44,729 nucleotides of DNA from positions 1-44,729 of the forward strand of contig NZ_RHOE01000016.1 of the NCBI RefSeq assembly GCF_003946385.1, in the 5' to 3' direction. The notes below the pieces were generated by a model, which did not search any database, was not told the origin of the DNA, and was given only the letters and a program-made list of their open reading frames with translations. Of this stretch, positions 25,440 to 34,059 are shown piece by piece; within the stretch, counting starts at the first letter, position 1; each line of letters opens with the position of its first letter. This stretch comes from Loigolactobacillus zhaoyuanensis. GTDB taxonomy: Bacteria; Bacillota; Bacilli; Lactobacillales; Lactobacillaceae. The position numbers were made by a program, and so were the translations under genes.

Positions 25440-26015
25440 ATGAACCTTAGTAAACAGATTCAATCTTATCGTAAAGCGCATGGGCTGTCACAAGAAGATC
25501 TAGCCACAAGAATATATGTGTCACGACAAACCATTTCGAATTGGGAGACAGGTCACAGCTACCCCGATGTAGAGAATTTGTTATTGTTAAGTGTCCTTTT
25601 TGATGTCTCTTTAGATGAATTAGTCAAGGGAGATGTGACAATAATGAAGCGTAAAATTATGCAAACCAGAATGGATCAATATACAAAAATAATGCTGCTA
25701 TTTATGGTACTGGGACTAATTTCTGTCGGACCATCATTATTTTTACCAGATTACTGGTGGTTGGTTATGCCAGTTGTTTTGTGGTCTAGCGGTCTGTTTT
25801 TTGCGTTTAAACTTGAAAAAATTAAACACGAAGAAGATATTCAAAACTATCAAGAGATTATTGCCTTTATGGCTGATAAAAATCTTGATGTGATCAGGGC
25901 AAAGAGAAAATGGGCTAAGGATCGGCTGCATAAGACTTTAATTGTAACCATATTTATAATGATAAGCGGGTTGATTGTATTTTTTAGTGCATTACCATAT
26001 TTGATGACTCATTAA
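25440..26015 (+). CDS. Membrane-anchored XRE-family regulator
   Basis: 191 residues. The N-terminal helix-turn-helix (about 6-60) reads LSQEDLATRIYVSRQTISNW. After a basic linker come two close hydrophobic segments (about 82-122) and a third near the C-terminus (about 165-187), so the DNA-binding domain is tethered to the membrane. GGAGGTG precedes the ATG by 6 nt. The next gene, a TetM-like GTPase, is 47 nt away and probably in the same unit, so the regulator may control it in response to a membrane or antibiotic signal. Confidence 0.85.
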   Translation: MNLSKQIQSYRKAHGLSQEDLATRIYVSRQTISNWETGHSYPDVENLLLLSVLFDVSLDELVKGDVTIMKRKIMQTRMDQYTKIMLLFMVLGLISVGPSLFLPDYWWLVMPVVLWSSGLFFAFKLEKIKHEEDIQNYQEIIAFMADKNLDVIRAKRKWAKDRLHKTLIVTIFIMISGLIVFFSALPYLMTH

Positions 26016-26062
26016 GACAATCACCATCGTACAAATTTATATCGCCAAAGGAGGATGCAATC

Positions 26063-28069
26063 ATGAAAAAAATCGTAGCTGGCATTGTTGCTCATGTTGA
26101 TGCAGGTAAAACCACATTGTCAGAAGCCTTGCTTTATCGAGCGGGAGAATTGCGTCAGCTTGGGCGGGTTGATAATGGGGATGCCTTCCTTGATTCTGAC
26201 AAACTTGAAAAGCAGCGGGGCATTACGATTTTTTCTCACCAAGCTGGTCTGCAATACCAGAACCTTGAGTTGACGCTATTGGATACGCCGGGACACGTCG
26301 ATTTTGCGACTCAGACTGAGCAGGTACTGGATGTGCTTGACTACGCAATTTTAGTGGTTTCGGCGCTGGATGGTATTCAAGGCTATACACGAACACTTTG
26401 GCGCTTACTTGAACGTTATCACGTGCCAACGTTTATTTTTGTGAATAAAATGGATGCAGCTGGCGTACAGCCGGAACAAATTATTAGTCAGTTACAAAGT
26501 GGCCTTGATCAAAGTTGCATTTCCTTCGCGCCACAAGCTACGACTAAAACAACTGATATACCAGACGCATCATATGAAGAAATCGCCTTGCGTGATAACG
26601 TGGTACTAGAAGAATATTTGGATTCTGGGCAGCTGGCTGATGATACGGTTCGACAAATGATCAGCCAAAGAAAAATTTTCCCCTGCTATTTTGGCGCTGC
26701 GCTTAAAGTGACTGGCGTTGATACTTTTCTGGCTGGCCTTGAGCGCTGGACTAGCGTCACCACGTACCAGCAAGACTTTGGCGCGCGCGTATTTAAAATT
26801 TCCCATGACGAAAAAGGTGAGCGTCTAACCTGGCTGCGGGTAACCGGTGGCATTTTGCAGACCAAGGCGGTTTTGCTAAACGAGCAGAAGGTCAATCAAT
26901 TACGGGTCTATAACGGTACAAAATTTGTGGTTCGGTCGGGAATTTTAGCTGGTGGTATTTGCGCTATTCCCGGATTAACCGGTACCTATCCTGGTCAGGG
27001 ACTGGGGAATAGAGCCGATGGTTGTGCGCCGGTGATCCAGCCGGTACTTAATTATACGTTGAACCCGCATGATTATGATATTCATGTTTGTTTGACCGCC
27101 TTGCGCCAGCTTGAAGATGAAGATCCGCAACTGCACGTTTCGTGGTCAGAGCAACTGCAAGAAATTCGGGTCCAAATTATGGGCGCGGTTCAACTGGAAA
27201 TTTTACAACAGATTCTATTGGAACGTTTTAACTTGGACGTTGATTTTGGTGCGGGCAGTATTCTCTATAAAGAAACGATCACGCAGGCGGTTGAAGGGGT
27301 GGGTCATTTTGAACCGCTACGTCATTACGCCGAAGTTCATTTATTGCTGCAACCAGCACCACGAGGCAGCGGATTGACTTTTGCCGCTGACTGTCCGATC
27401 GATGTACTTGGTCGTAATTGGCAGCATCAGGTGCTGGCTAATCTACGCGCAAAAGAACAGCTTGGCGTGCTTGTTGGTGCGCCGCTTACTGATATGCACA
27501 TTACTTTGGTGGGCGGCAAAGCTAGCAACGTTCATACAGTAGGCGGCGATTTTCGTGAAGCAACTTGGCGCGCGGTTCGGCAAGGGTTGATGATGTTACA
27601 AGCGCAAGATAACTGCCAGCTGCTGGAACCATGGTATCGATTCCGATTAGAAGTTGAGCAAGACCAAATTGGTCGCGCGATGACTGATATTCAGCGTATG
27701 AGTGGTAGCTTTGATCCGCCTGCAATGACTGCTGAAGCTTCTCGTGCAGGGCTGACACTATTAACGGGCGTTGCGCCGGTTTCAGAAATGCAAGACTATG
27801 CGCCGGAGGTCTACGCTTATACGCATGGGCAGGGACAGTTAGCGTGCATTATTGACGGTTATCGACCGTGCCATAATACGGAGGTGGTGATCACCGCGCA
27901 GAAATACGACCCAGTGGCTGATCTGGATAATACGCCAGGCTCAGTTTTTTGTGCGCATGGTGCCGGTTATCCAGTGGCTTGGGATCAAGTACCACAAATG
28001 GCACATGTTCCGTACGTTTATTCGGCGCCGGAGTTAATGGATCTAAGCACACCAGTAGCGCATGACTAG
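26063..28069 (+). CDS. TetM/TetO-like translational GTPase
   Basis: EF-G paralogue of the ribosomal protection protein type. 668 residues, a little longer than TetM (about 640). The GTPase motifs are G1 AHVDAGKTT, G2 RGITI, G3 DTPGHVDF and G4 NKMD; domains II to V follow, with YNGTKFVVRSG and GSFDPPAMTAEASRAG. AAAGGAGG precedes the ATG. Members of this group release tetracycline from the ribosome, but many chromosomal versions have no shown resistance role. The C-terminal loop that acts at the drug site cannot be judged by eye, so I do not call it a resistance gene. Confidence 0.8.
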   Translation: MKKIVAGIVAHVDAGKTTLSEALLYRAGELRQLGRVDNGDAFLDSDKLEKQRGITIFSHQAGLQYQNLELTLLDTPGHVDFATQTEQVLDVLDYAILVVSALDGIQGYTRTLWRLLERYHVPTFIFVNKMDAAGVQPEQIISQLQSGLDQSCISFAPQATTKTTDIPDASYEEIALRDNVVLEEYLDSGQLADDTVRQMISQRKIFPCYFGAALKVTGVDTFLAGLERWTSVTTYQQDFGARVFKISHDEKGERLTWLRVTGGILQTKAVLLNEQKVNQLRVYNGTKFVVRSGILAGGICAIPGLTGTYPGQGLGNRADGCAPVIQPVLNYTLNPHDYDIHVCLTALRQLEDEDPQLHVSWSEQLQEIRVQIMGAVQLEILQQILLERFNLDVDFGAGSILYKETITQAVEGVGHFEPLRHYAEVHLLLQPAPRGSGLTFAADCPIDVLGRNWQHQVLANLRAKEQLGVLVGAPLTDMHITLVGGKASNVHTVGGDFREATWRAVRQGLMMLQAQDNCQLLEPWYRFRLEVEQDQIGRAMTDIQRMSGSFDPPAMTAEASRAGLTLLTGVAPVSEMQDYAPEVYAYTHGQGQLACIIDGYRPCHNTEVVITAQKYDPVADLDNTPGSVFCAHGAGYPVAWDQVPQMAHVPYVYSAPELMDLSTPVAHD

Positions 28070-28166
28070 CGGTTTTGAACTAAGATTACGGTGAGCAGTA
28101 AATTAGATTTAGGCGTACAATTAAGTTGAATCACCATATTTTTTATAAAAAGGACTGATTTTGCTT

Positions 28167-29045
28167 ATGAAAATTGAAGAAGGATATATGCCATTTCGCG
28201 GCTACAAAACTTATTACCGGATCGTTGGCGAGCCAAATCCAGATAAAGCGCCACTATTATTGATCCATGGCGGTCCAGGTTCTTCGCATAATTATTTCGA
28301 ATTATTGGATGATTATGCAAATACAGGCCGGCAACTGATCATGTACGATCAAGTCGGTTGCGGTAAATCTTCGCTACCTGAAGACGAAAGTGTTTACGTT
28401 AAGGAGACTTGGGCAGAAGAATTGATTGCCTTACGCGAGTACCTGCATTTAGACGAACTTCATATGCTGGGCCAATCGTGGGGTGGGATGTTAGAAATGC
28501 TCTATCTGACCCAATATGACCAAAAAGGTGTTAAAAGTGTGATGATCGATGGTTCACCGGCTTCGATCAAGTTATGGACCAAAGAACAGCATCGGTTGAT
28601 CTCATATTTAAGCTACGAGGACCGCGAAGCTATTGCGGAAGCTGAGCGTACTGGTGATTTTACTGGGCCTAAATATTTGGCGGCTAACGATCGCTATATG
28701 GAACGTTACTGTTGGGATGATCCTGATGAAAATTCGCCTGAACCATTGCGCCGACCAACTAATGGGAAACGCGCTAGCTTGATTGCTGAAGGACCGAATG
28801 AATTTACCGAAAATGGTACGATCAGTGACTTTGAAGTGACTGATCAGCTGAAAAAAATTCACGTGCCAGTTTTGGTGACTAATGGCACCGATGATTTGTG
28901 TACGCCGCTGATCGCCAAATCTGTCTATGATCATATTCCAGGCGCAAAATGGCATTTATTTGCGAACAGTCGCCATTTAGCGCTGCTAGATCAGCATGAC
29001 GAGTTTATTGACGTTCTTGATCATTGGTTGACGGCTAACGATTAA
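28167..29045 (+). CDS. pip: Proline iminopeptidase (alpha/beta hydrolase)
   Basis: Removes N-terminal proline from peptides in the cytosol, a standard step of peptide use in lactobacilli. Oxyanion motif HGGPGSSHNYF (about 33-43), nucleophile Ser in GQSWGGML (about 107-114), then Asp in GTDDLCTP and His in NSRHLALL near the end. The start is placed at ATG 28167 (292 residues), with AAAAGGA 12 nt upstream; the TTG at 28161 is equally possible on spacing. The next entry is its terminator. Confidence 0.9.
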   Translation: MKIEEGYMPFRGYKTYYRIVGEPNPDKAPLLLIHGGPGSSHNYFELLDDYANTGRQLIMYDQVGCGKSSLPEDESVYVKETWAEELIALREYLHLDELHMLGQSWGGMLEMLYLTQYDQKGVKSVMIDGSPASIKLWTKEQHRLISYLSYEDREAIAEAERTGDFTGPKYLAANDRYMERYCWDDPDENSPEPLRRPTNGKRASLIAEGPNEFTENGTISDFEVTDQLKKIHVPVLVTNGTDDLCTPLIAKSVYDHIPGAKWHLFANSRHLALLDQHDEFIDVLDHWLTAND

Positions 29046-29057
29046 GTCGAAAAATCT

Positions 29058-29090
29058 AAAAACAACGCTCAATTTTGAGCGTTGTTTTTT
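29058..29090 (+). terminator. Terminator of pip
   Basis: AACAACGCTCAA (29061-29072) with TTGAGCGTTGTT (29075-29086), extended by flanking A and T runs. Confidence 0.9.
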
Positions 29091-29396
29091 ATTTTAAATC
29101 AAGATAGTCGATATTTTATTTATTGAATATAAAAAGTTTTTGGTTTTATAATTAACGATTAATTTCTAATTAAATTTTAATAATAAGAAAATTTAGATAG
29201 TGATTTAGTTATATTTATAAAATTAGTCAACTTACTTTTGTAGAAACGATTTATTTTAAAATACTATATTATAGGCTTTTAAATCTTTAAAAAAACTGAT
29301 ATTACCTTAAATAAGGTTGCCTAAATTAAGCTAAACCGTTATAATTAATTTTAATTTAATTCTAATCTAATTTTAATAATCATGGAGGGGTAGCTT
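29091..29396 (+). other. Very AT-rich non-coding region before the MHS gene
   Basis: About 300 bases made up almost only of A and T, much richer than the neighbours, with repeated AATTTTAAT/TTTAATTCTAAT-like words just before the gene. No open frame of note. It may hold UP elements or be a site for a nucleoid protein. TATATT/TATTAT words around 29265-29275 could be -10 boxes, but none has a clear partner. Confidence 0.5.
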
Positions 29397-30713
29397 ATGC
29401 AGCAAACACCGATTCGCAGTGAAAGAAAAATTGCCGCCAATATTTTTAAGGGTTCGCTAGGTAATATGATCGAATGGTTTGATTGGTATGTCTACGCGTC
29501 GTTTGCAATTTATTTTTCAACGGCTTTTTTTCCATCAGAAAATAAAACGGCTGAGTTATTGTCGACCGCAGCCGTTTTTGCAGTTGGATTCTTGATGCGA
29601 CCAATTGGTTCGTTTGTCATGGGGCGATTTGCGGATAGGCGTGGCCGGCGCAGTGCATTGACCTTATCCGTAACGATCATGGCTGTAGGTTCTTTAGTTA
29701 TTGCATTGACTCCGACCTATCACACGATTGGCTTGTGGTCGCCAGGGATTCTAGTCGTAACGCGTTTGTTTCAAGGACTATCGCTAGGTGGTGAGTATGG
29801 GACCTCGGCAACTTATTTATCAGAAATGGCATCGCCCAAGCGGCGCGGTTTTTATTCTTCATTTCAGTATGTCACTTTAATTTCGGGCCAATTGTTAGCT
29901 CTTTTAGTGCAGATCATTTTACAAAATACGCTGACTAACGCGCAATTATATGCTTTTGGATGGCGCATTCCCTTTGTGATTGGCGCTATCGGTGCAGTTG
30001 GTGTATTGTGGTTACGACTTACAATGGAAGAATCCGATCAATTTACGGCAATGAACGCTAGTAAGCAGAAAAAAGCGGGGACCTTAACCTTATTGCTACA
30101 ATATCCAAGACAATTTTTCACTGTCGTTGGCTTAACTTTTGGCGGCACGATTTGTTTTTATGCCTATACGACCTACTTACAGAAGTTTATGATCAATACG
30201 ACTGGTTTGGACCCTAGGGTAGTCTCCTTGATCAATTTTGCTGCCTTGCTGATCATGCTGATTTTACAACCTATTTTTGGACATTTATCGGATAAAATCG
30301 GGCGTAAGCCGTTACTGATTTGGTTTGGTGTCGGCGGTACCTTGTTCACGGTACCAATTTTTACTGCGTTAGCACATACTAAATCAGTCTGGGCGGCGTT
30401 TTTGTTAATGTTGTTCGGTGTTGTCATCGTTTCGGGCTACACATCGATCAATGCAATCGTCAAAGCCGAGTTATTTCCAACTGAAATTCGTGCGCTGGGT
30501 GTAGGCTTACCTTATGGCTTAACCGTAGCTATCTTTGGTGGAACCGTGGAGTATGTCGCGCTGTGGCTGCGCTCGATCAACTTTGAATCACTATTTTTCT
30601 TCTATGTTGCGGCAGCCAGCTTTGTTTCGTTAATTGTTTACTGGAAAATGTTGGAAACTTCAAAGACAGGACATATTGATGCTGAAATTATGCTTGCTGA
30701 TGGTGAAAAATAA
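29397..30713 (+). CDS. MHS-family metabolite:H+ symporter
   Basis: 438-residue MFS protein of the MHS branch (relatives carry alpha-ketoglutarate, citrate, proline/betaine or shikimate). The N-terminal GNMIEWFDWYVYASFAIYF is diagnostic, followed by RPIGSFVMGRFADRRGRR in the loop after helix 2, GLSLGGEYGTSATYLSE in helix 4 and HLSDKIGRKPLL in the central half. About 12 helices. GGAGGGG lies 6 nt before the ATG. Substrate unknown; transcribed alone. Confidence 0.88.
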   Translation: MQQTPIRSERKIAANIFKGSLGNMIEWFDWYVYASFAIYFSTAFFPSENKTAELLSTAAVFAVGFLMRPIGSFVMGRFADRRGRRSALTLSVTIMAVGSLVIALTPTYHTIGLWSPGILVVTRLFQGLSLGGEYGTSATYLSEMASPKRRGFYSSFQYVTLISGQLLALLVQIILQNTLTNAQLYAFGWRIPFVIGAIGAVGVLWLRLTMEESDQFTAMNASKQKKAGTLTLLLQYPRQFFTVVGLTFGGTICFYAYTTYLQKFMINTTGLDPRVVSLINFAALLIMLILQPIFGHLSDKIGRKPLLIWFGVGGTLFTVPIFTALAHTKSVWAAFLLMLFGVVIVSGYTSINAIVKAELFPTEIRALGVGLPYGLTVAIFGGTVEYVALWLRSINFESLFFFYVAAASFVSLIVYWKMLETSKTGHIDAEIMLADGEK

Positions 30714-30736
30714 TAGCATAAAAATACATGTTAAAT

Positions 30737-30777
30737 AAAACAACCCCAGAAAGTTTTGCTTTTTGGAGTTGTTTTAT
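30737..30777. terminator. Terminator after the MHS gene
   Basis: AAAACAAC (30737-30744) with GTTGTTTT (30768-30775) and partial inner pairing. It can also serve the minus-strand remnant, whose stop codon lies in it. Confidence 0.75.
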
Positions 30778-31112
30778 AATGGATCGATGATATCCACAAT
30801 GTGGCGCGCATCGTTTGTAGATAATCGTCCGATATAAGTTAGTTTTGTGGTTGCGATAGGTAATTTATATATTTTTATGGTATCGATCCATGATTGCTTC
30901 GGTAATCCGGCTGCTTGCCAATCAGTAAGTTTAATATATTTTTTCTGTTTAGCGGCTGATTTGTTGCTGAATTTAGAAGTTAACCGAAAAACAATATAGT
31001 CAGTGTCTAATTGGCGGATGTATAAAACTGGGCGCCGTATTTTAGTCTTAACGTTCTTTGCTAGGTAGCTGGGAACGCCAATAAAAGGGTTATGGATTGC
31101 GGCTAGCTTAAT
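30774..31112 (-). pseudogene. MazF/PemK-like toxin remnant without a start codon
   Basis: A minus-strand frame of 112 sense codons runs from just after a TAA (31113-31115) to the stop at 30774. It has no ATG, GTG or TTG near its beginning and no ribosome site; the first codon is ATT. The product reads NPFIGVPSYLAKNVKTKIRR, then PVLYIRQLDTDYIVFRL and, near the end, IGRLSTNDARHIVDIIDPL. The RRPVLY segment and the order of the strands resemble PemK/MazF-like proteins. It is most likely an N-terminally broken gene. No antitoxin gene is visible beside it. Confidence 0.55.
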
Positions 31113-31149
31113 TTATTCGAGTAAAGAACGGATACCTAATCAAAACTCG

Positions 31150-31200
31150 AAACGGCCCCTTAAAGTCAGATCAAAAGCCTAACTTTAAAGGGCCGTTTTT
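31150..31200 (+). terminator. Orphan terminator
   Basis: A 17-bp stem with one mismatch (31150-31166 with 31182-31198) ends in TTTTT. No rightward gene precedes it directly, since the MHS gene has its own terminator 400 bp earlier, so it may be left from a lost gene. Confidence 0.7.
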
Positions 31201-31211
31201 ATATGATTAAT

Positions 31212-31240
31212 TTGGTTCGATCATGTGGGTTTGTTACAAT
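31212..31240 (+). promoter_or_regulatory. Promoter of the TauE/SafE gene
   Basis: TTGGTT (31212-31217), 17-nt spacer, TACAAT (31235-31240). Confidence 0.6.
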
Positions 31241-31276
31241 GGATTGAACGAGATCAGATCAGATTGGAGCAAATAA

Positions 31277-32008
31277 ATGTCGCTACTCTTAATCATTTTA
31301 ATTGCGCTGTTCGGGGCTTTAGTGCGGACCGTTTTCGGCTTTGGCGAAGCGCTGGTGACAATGCCTTTACTAGCACTAGTCGGTTTTGATCTACAATCCG
31401 CGACTGCGTTGATCGGCGCTTTAGGTTTATTGGTGGCTTTACCGGCGACCATTAAATTTCGGGCGCAGATTGATTTTGCGGTAGTCCGTCGTTTGGTGCT
31501 CGGTTCGTTATTTGGTGTGCCACTCGGGATTTTTTTGATCAAAACAGTTGCCAGTCGCTTGATTCTACACCTACTTGGTTTATTTTTAATTAGTTATGGC
31601 GGCTACAGTTTGTATAAATTATGGCGGCAGCAACCGGGCAAAGCGCGATTACACGCTAATAGTTGGGACTATCTAGCCGGATTGATCTCCGGTGCTTTAG
31701 GCAGTGCCTACAATAGTCATGGCGTGCCAGTTGTAATTTATGGCAGCTTAAAACGCTGGCCGGTTGAGCAGCTACGCGGTATTTTGCAAGCTCATTTTGT
31801 GTGCGTTGGGATGATCGTGGTTGCCAGCCAGGTTGTCTCCGGTTTTTGGACGATGAAAGTGATTCAGTTGCTGGTGATCATTATCCCGTTATTATTCGTC
31901 GTGATTCCATTAGGTAATTGGCTGAGCACTCATATTGCCCGTGAAACGTTGGTCAAATATATCTATATGCTTTTAATTATTTTTGGTGGCTTATTATTTT
32001 ACCGCTAA
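31277..32008 (+). CDS. TauE/SafE-family anion exporter
   Basis: 243-residue membrane protein with about eight helices in two similar halves. The family repeat is visible as ALFGALVRTVFGFGEALV near the N-terminus and LAGLISGALGSAYNSHGVP in the second half. Relatives export sulfite, sulfoacetate or related anions. TTGGAGC precedes the ATG. The last 15 bases overlap, tail to tail, the end of the minus-strand efflux gene, with no terminator between. Confidence 0.85.
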   Translation: MSLLLIILIALFGALVRTVFGFGEALVTMPLLALVGFDLQSATALIGALGLLVALPATIKFRAQIDFAVVRRLVLGSLFGVPLGIFLIKTVASRLILHLLGLFLISYGGYSLYKLWRQQPGKARLHANSWDYLAGLISGALGSAYNSHGVPVVIYGSLKRWPVEQLRGILQAHFVCVGMIVVASQVVSGFWTMKVIQLLVIIIPLLFVVIPLGNWLSTHIARETLVKYIYMLLIIFGGLLFYR

Positions 32009-33418
32009 TAAGTCGCGTTTGCGGAAACTTAAAGTCAGTAGGCCGCTGATCAAAACGCAGACGGCAGCAATGAGGTAGGTTGTTTTGATTGCTTGTAAAG
32101 AACCTAGTTGAGTCGCTACTTTTAAGCTATGGTCAGTGACCAGTTGCGCGATATTATTCTTTTCCAAGACGCTCATAATACCGATCAATAGCGCCGTTCC
32201 AAATGAGCCGGATACTTGGCGAATGGTCGTGTACATGGCTGACCCATCGGGAATGAGTTTTTGTGGTAGTGAATTGAAGGCTTCAGTTTGAATGGGCATC
32301 GTGACCACGGATAAGCCTAATTGGCGCACTGCTTGTGAAAGGGCCACCCACGCAAAGCTGGAATTCAGGCTGACTCGACTCAGCATTAAGGTACCGATCA
32401 GCAAGACGATCACACCACTAAAAGATAAATATTTAGCGCCCCATTGGTCATACATGCGGCCGCTGATCGGCGACATTATTGCAATCACTAAGGCTCCTGG
32501 TAGCATTGCTAAGCCAGAATATAGCGCGCTATAATGCATTACATTTTGCATATACAGTGGCAGCAGCAACATGCCACCATATAACGCCATCATTAAGAAG
32601 ACATTGACAATAACGGCAATAATGAAGTTGTGGCTTTTAAAAACGTTGAAGTTAAGTAATCGGTTGGTAGTATGGGTTTGTTGGTAAACAAAAATTGCGA
32701 CTACGATCAAGCCAAGTAAGCTAAAGCCAAGCACTTTGCCAGACAATAGTGGTAGGCTGCCGGCATTACTAAAGCCTAGCAAAAGCGCGCCTAAGCCGAC
32801 ACTAGAAAGAACGACACCGCTCCAATTTAGTTTGATTTTTTCATTAGTACCAAGATTGCGTAGCATAAATGCGGCAAAAATAATATCCAAGATGATCAAA
32901 GGTGCGATTGAAAAGAAAAGCCAGCGCCAGCTATATTGTTCAACTAAATAGCCGGAGATCGTTGGGCCAAGCGCAGGAGCAAAATTTAGTGCTAAACCGA
33001 CCCAGCCCATTGCCGTGCCGCGTTTGTTGGCGGCGTACATGTTCATGATCGAAACGTTCATCAGTGGCGCGATCACACCAGCACCAGCAGCTTGGATCAT
33101 CCGGCCAGTGATCAAGAGAAGGTAACTAGGCGCGATACCGGCGATGATCGTACCAAAAGCAAAAACCGACATCGCTGCTAAATAAAGTTGGCGCGTGGTG
33201 AAACGCTGAATCAGAAAAGCAGTCAGCGGCACCATGATCCCGTTAACTAACATATAGCCGTTGGATAACCATTGACCAGACGCAGCAGTGATATTGAATG
33301 AACGCATGATACTAGGTAGGGCCACGTTCATTAAAGTTTGGTTCAAAAAAGCCAGAAAAGTTCCCATGACTAAGACCAGCATGATGCGTTGATTATTATT
33401 TTTTGTTTGTTTTGCCAC
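31994..33418 (-). CDS. DHA2-family MFS multidrug exporter
   Basis: 474 residues with about 14 helices, as in the EmrB/QacA drug:H+ antiporter group. LAFLNQTLMNVALPSIMRSF in helix 1 is the family motif, with GRMIQAAGAGVIAPLMN (motif near helix 4) and GLALNFAPALGPTISGYL (antiporter motif C). The GTG start overlaps the marR-type stop by one base (TAGTG), with GAAGGGA upstream, so the regulator and pump are translationally coupled. The drug range cannot be predicted. Confidence 0.9.
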   Translation of the reverse strand: MAKQTKNNNQRIMLVLVMGTFLAFLNQTLMNVALPSIMRSFNITAASGQWLSNGYMLVNGIMVPLTAFLIQRFTTRQLYLAAMSVFAFGTIIAGIAPSYLLLITGRMIQAAGAGVIAPLMNVSIMNMYAANKRGTAMGWVGLALNFAPALGPTISGYLVEQYSWRWLFFSIAPLIILDIIFAAFMLRNLGTNEKIKLNWSGVVLSSVGLGALLLGFSNAGSLPLLSGKVLGFSLLGLIVVAIFVYQQTHTTNRLLNFNVFKSHNFIIAVIVNVFLMMALYGGMLLLPLYMQNVMHYSALYSGLAMLPGALVIAIMSPISGRMYDQWGAKYLSFSGVIVLLIGTLMLSRVSLNSSFAWVALSQAVRQLGLSVVTMPIQTEAFNSLPQKLIPDGSAMYTTIRQVSGSFGTALLIGIMSVLEKNNIAQLVTDHSLKVATQLGSLQAIKTTYLIAAVCVLISGLLTLSFRKRDLLAVK

Positions 33419-33855
33419 TATTTGATCCCTTCTAACTTTTCTAAAAGTTCTGCTTGGATGGCCAATAACTCAGTCAATTTAGTTTGATCAATAGCATTGA
33501 CTGGCGCTAACTTTTCCCAATAATCGGCGTAAGTATCAGCGTATTTTTGGCGGCCTTTATCGGTGGGGCGAATATTGATCCGTCGCTTATTATTTTCATC
33601 GCGTTCCTTTGTGACTAAACCATCGGCAATCATACGATCAACGATGCCTGAAGTCGTACTATTGCTCAATTGGAGCGCGTGGGCTAATTCGTCCAGCGAA
33701 CTGGGATCTTTGCGAGTCAGCGCGCTTAACGCAATGATCCAAGTCTCAGTTAACTGTTGTTTCTTAGCCTGATAAGCAAAAATTCGCCGAGTCTCTTTAC
33801 GTAACGAACGCAAGGAAAAAATTAGTTCTTTGATCTGAGTTTCATCTGTAGTCAT
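33418..33855 (-). CDS. MarR-family repressor
   Basis: 145 residues with a winged helix-turn-helix (about 35-105): SSLDELAHALQLSNSTTSG and the wing region TKERDENNKRRINIRPT. It is the first gene of the efflux operon and probably represses it by binding the palindromes at 33971-33997. AAGGAGT lies 6 nt before the ATG. Confidence 0.9.
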   Translation of the reverse strand: MTTDETQIKELIFSLRSLRKETRRIFAYQAKKQQLTETWIIALSALTRKDPSSLDELAHALQLSNSTTSGIVDRMIADGLVTKERDENNKRRINIRPTDKGRQKYADTYADYWEKLAPVNAIDQTKLTELLAIQAELLEKLEGIK

Positions 33856-33970
33856 TAGTGACTCCTTAAGTATTAGGGTGATTTCTGTTAATTAAAAAAA
33901 ACTTGCCACAACTGGTATTGCGTGGCTAAGACTAAAATGCGATAGTGTTGGTATAACGTTATTACTATTG

Positions 33971-34014
33971 TTCGTACACGAATATTTCGTATACGAATTA
34001 TGTTACGCGTATTA
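33971..34014. promoter_or_regulatory. Tandem palindromic operator in the divergent region
   Basis: TTCGTACACGAA (33971-33982) and the perfect palindrome TTCGTATACGAA (33986-33997) are spaced 15 bp start to start, so they lie nearly on one face of the helix. The second overlaps a possible rightward -35 (TTCGTA 33986-33991; TATTAT 34009-34014, spacer 17). A likely MarR operator that may also act on the methyltransferase gene. Confidence 0.6.
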
Positions 34015-34059
34015 TCCGTTGATTGCAAATTATAAGAATAGTTAAGCGGGAGGTTTATG

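Noticed and set aside
26063-28069. Tetracycline resistance gene tet(M)
   Set aside because: The protein is only family-level similar and lies in a chromosomal context. Resistance cannot be claimed from this.
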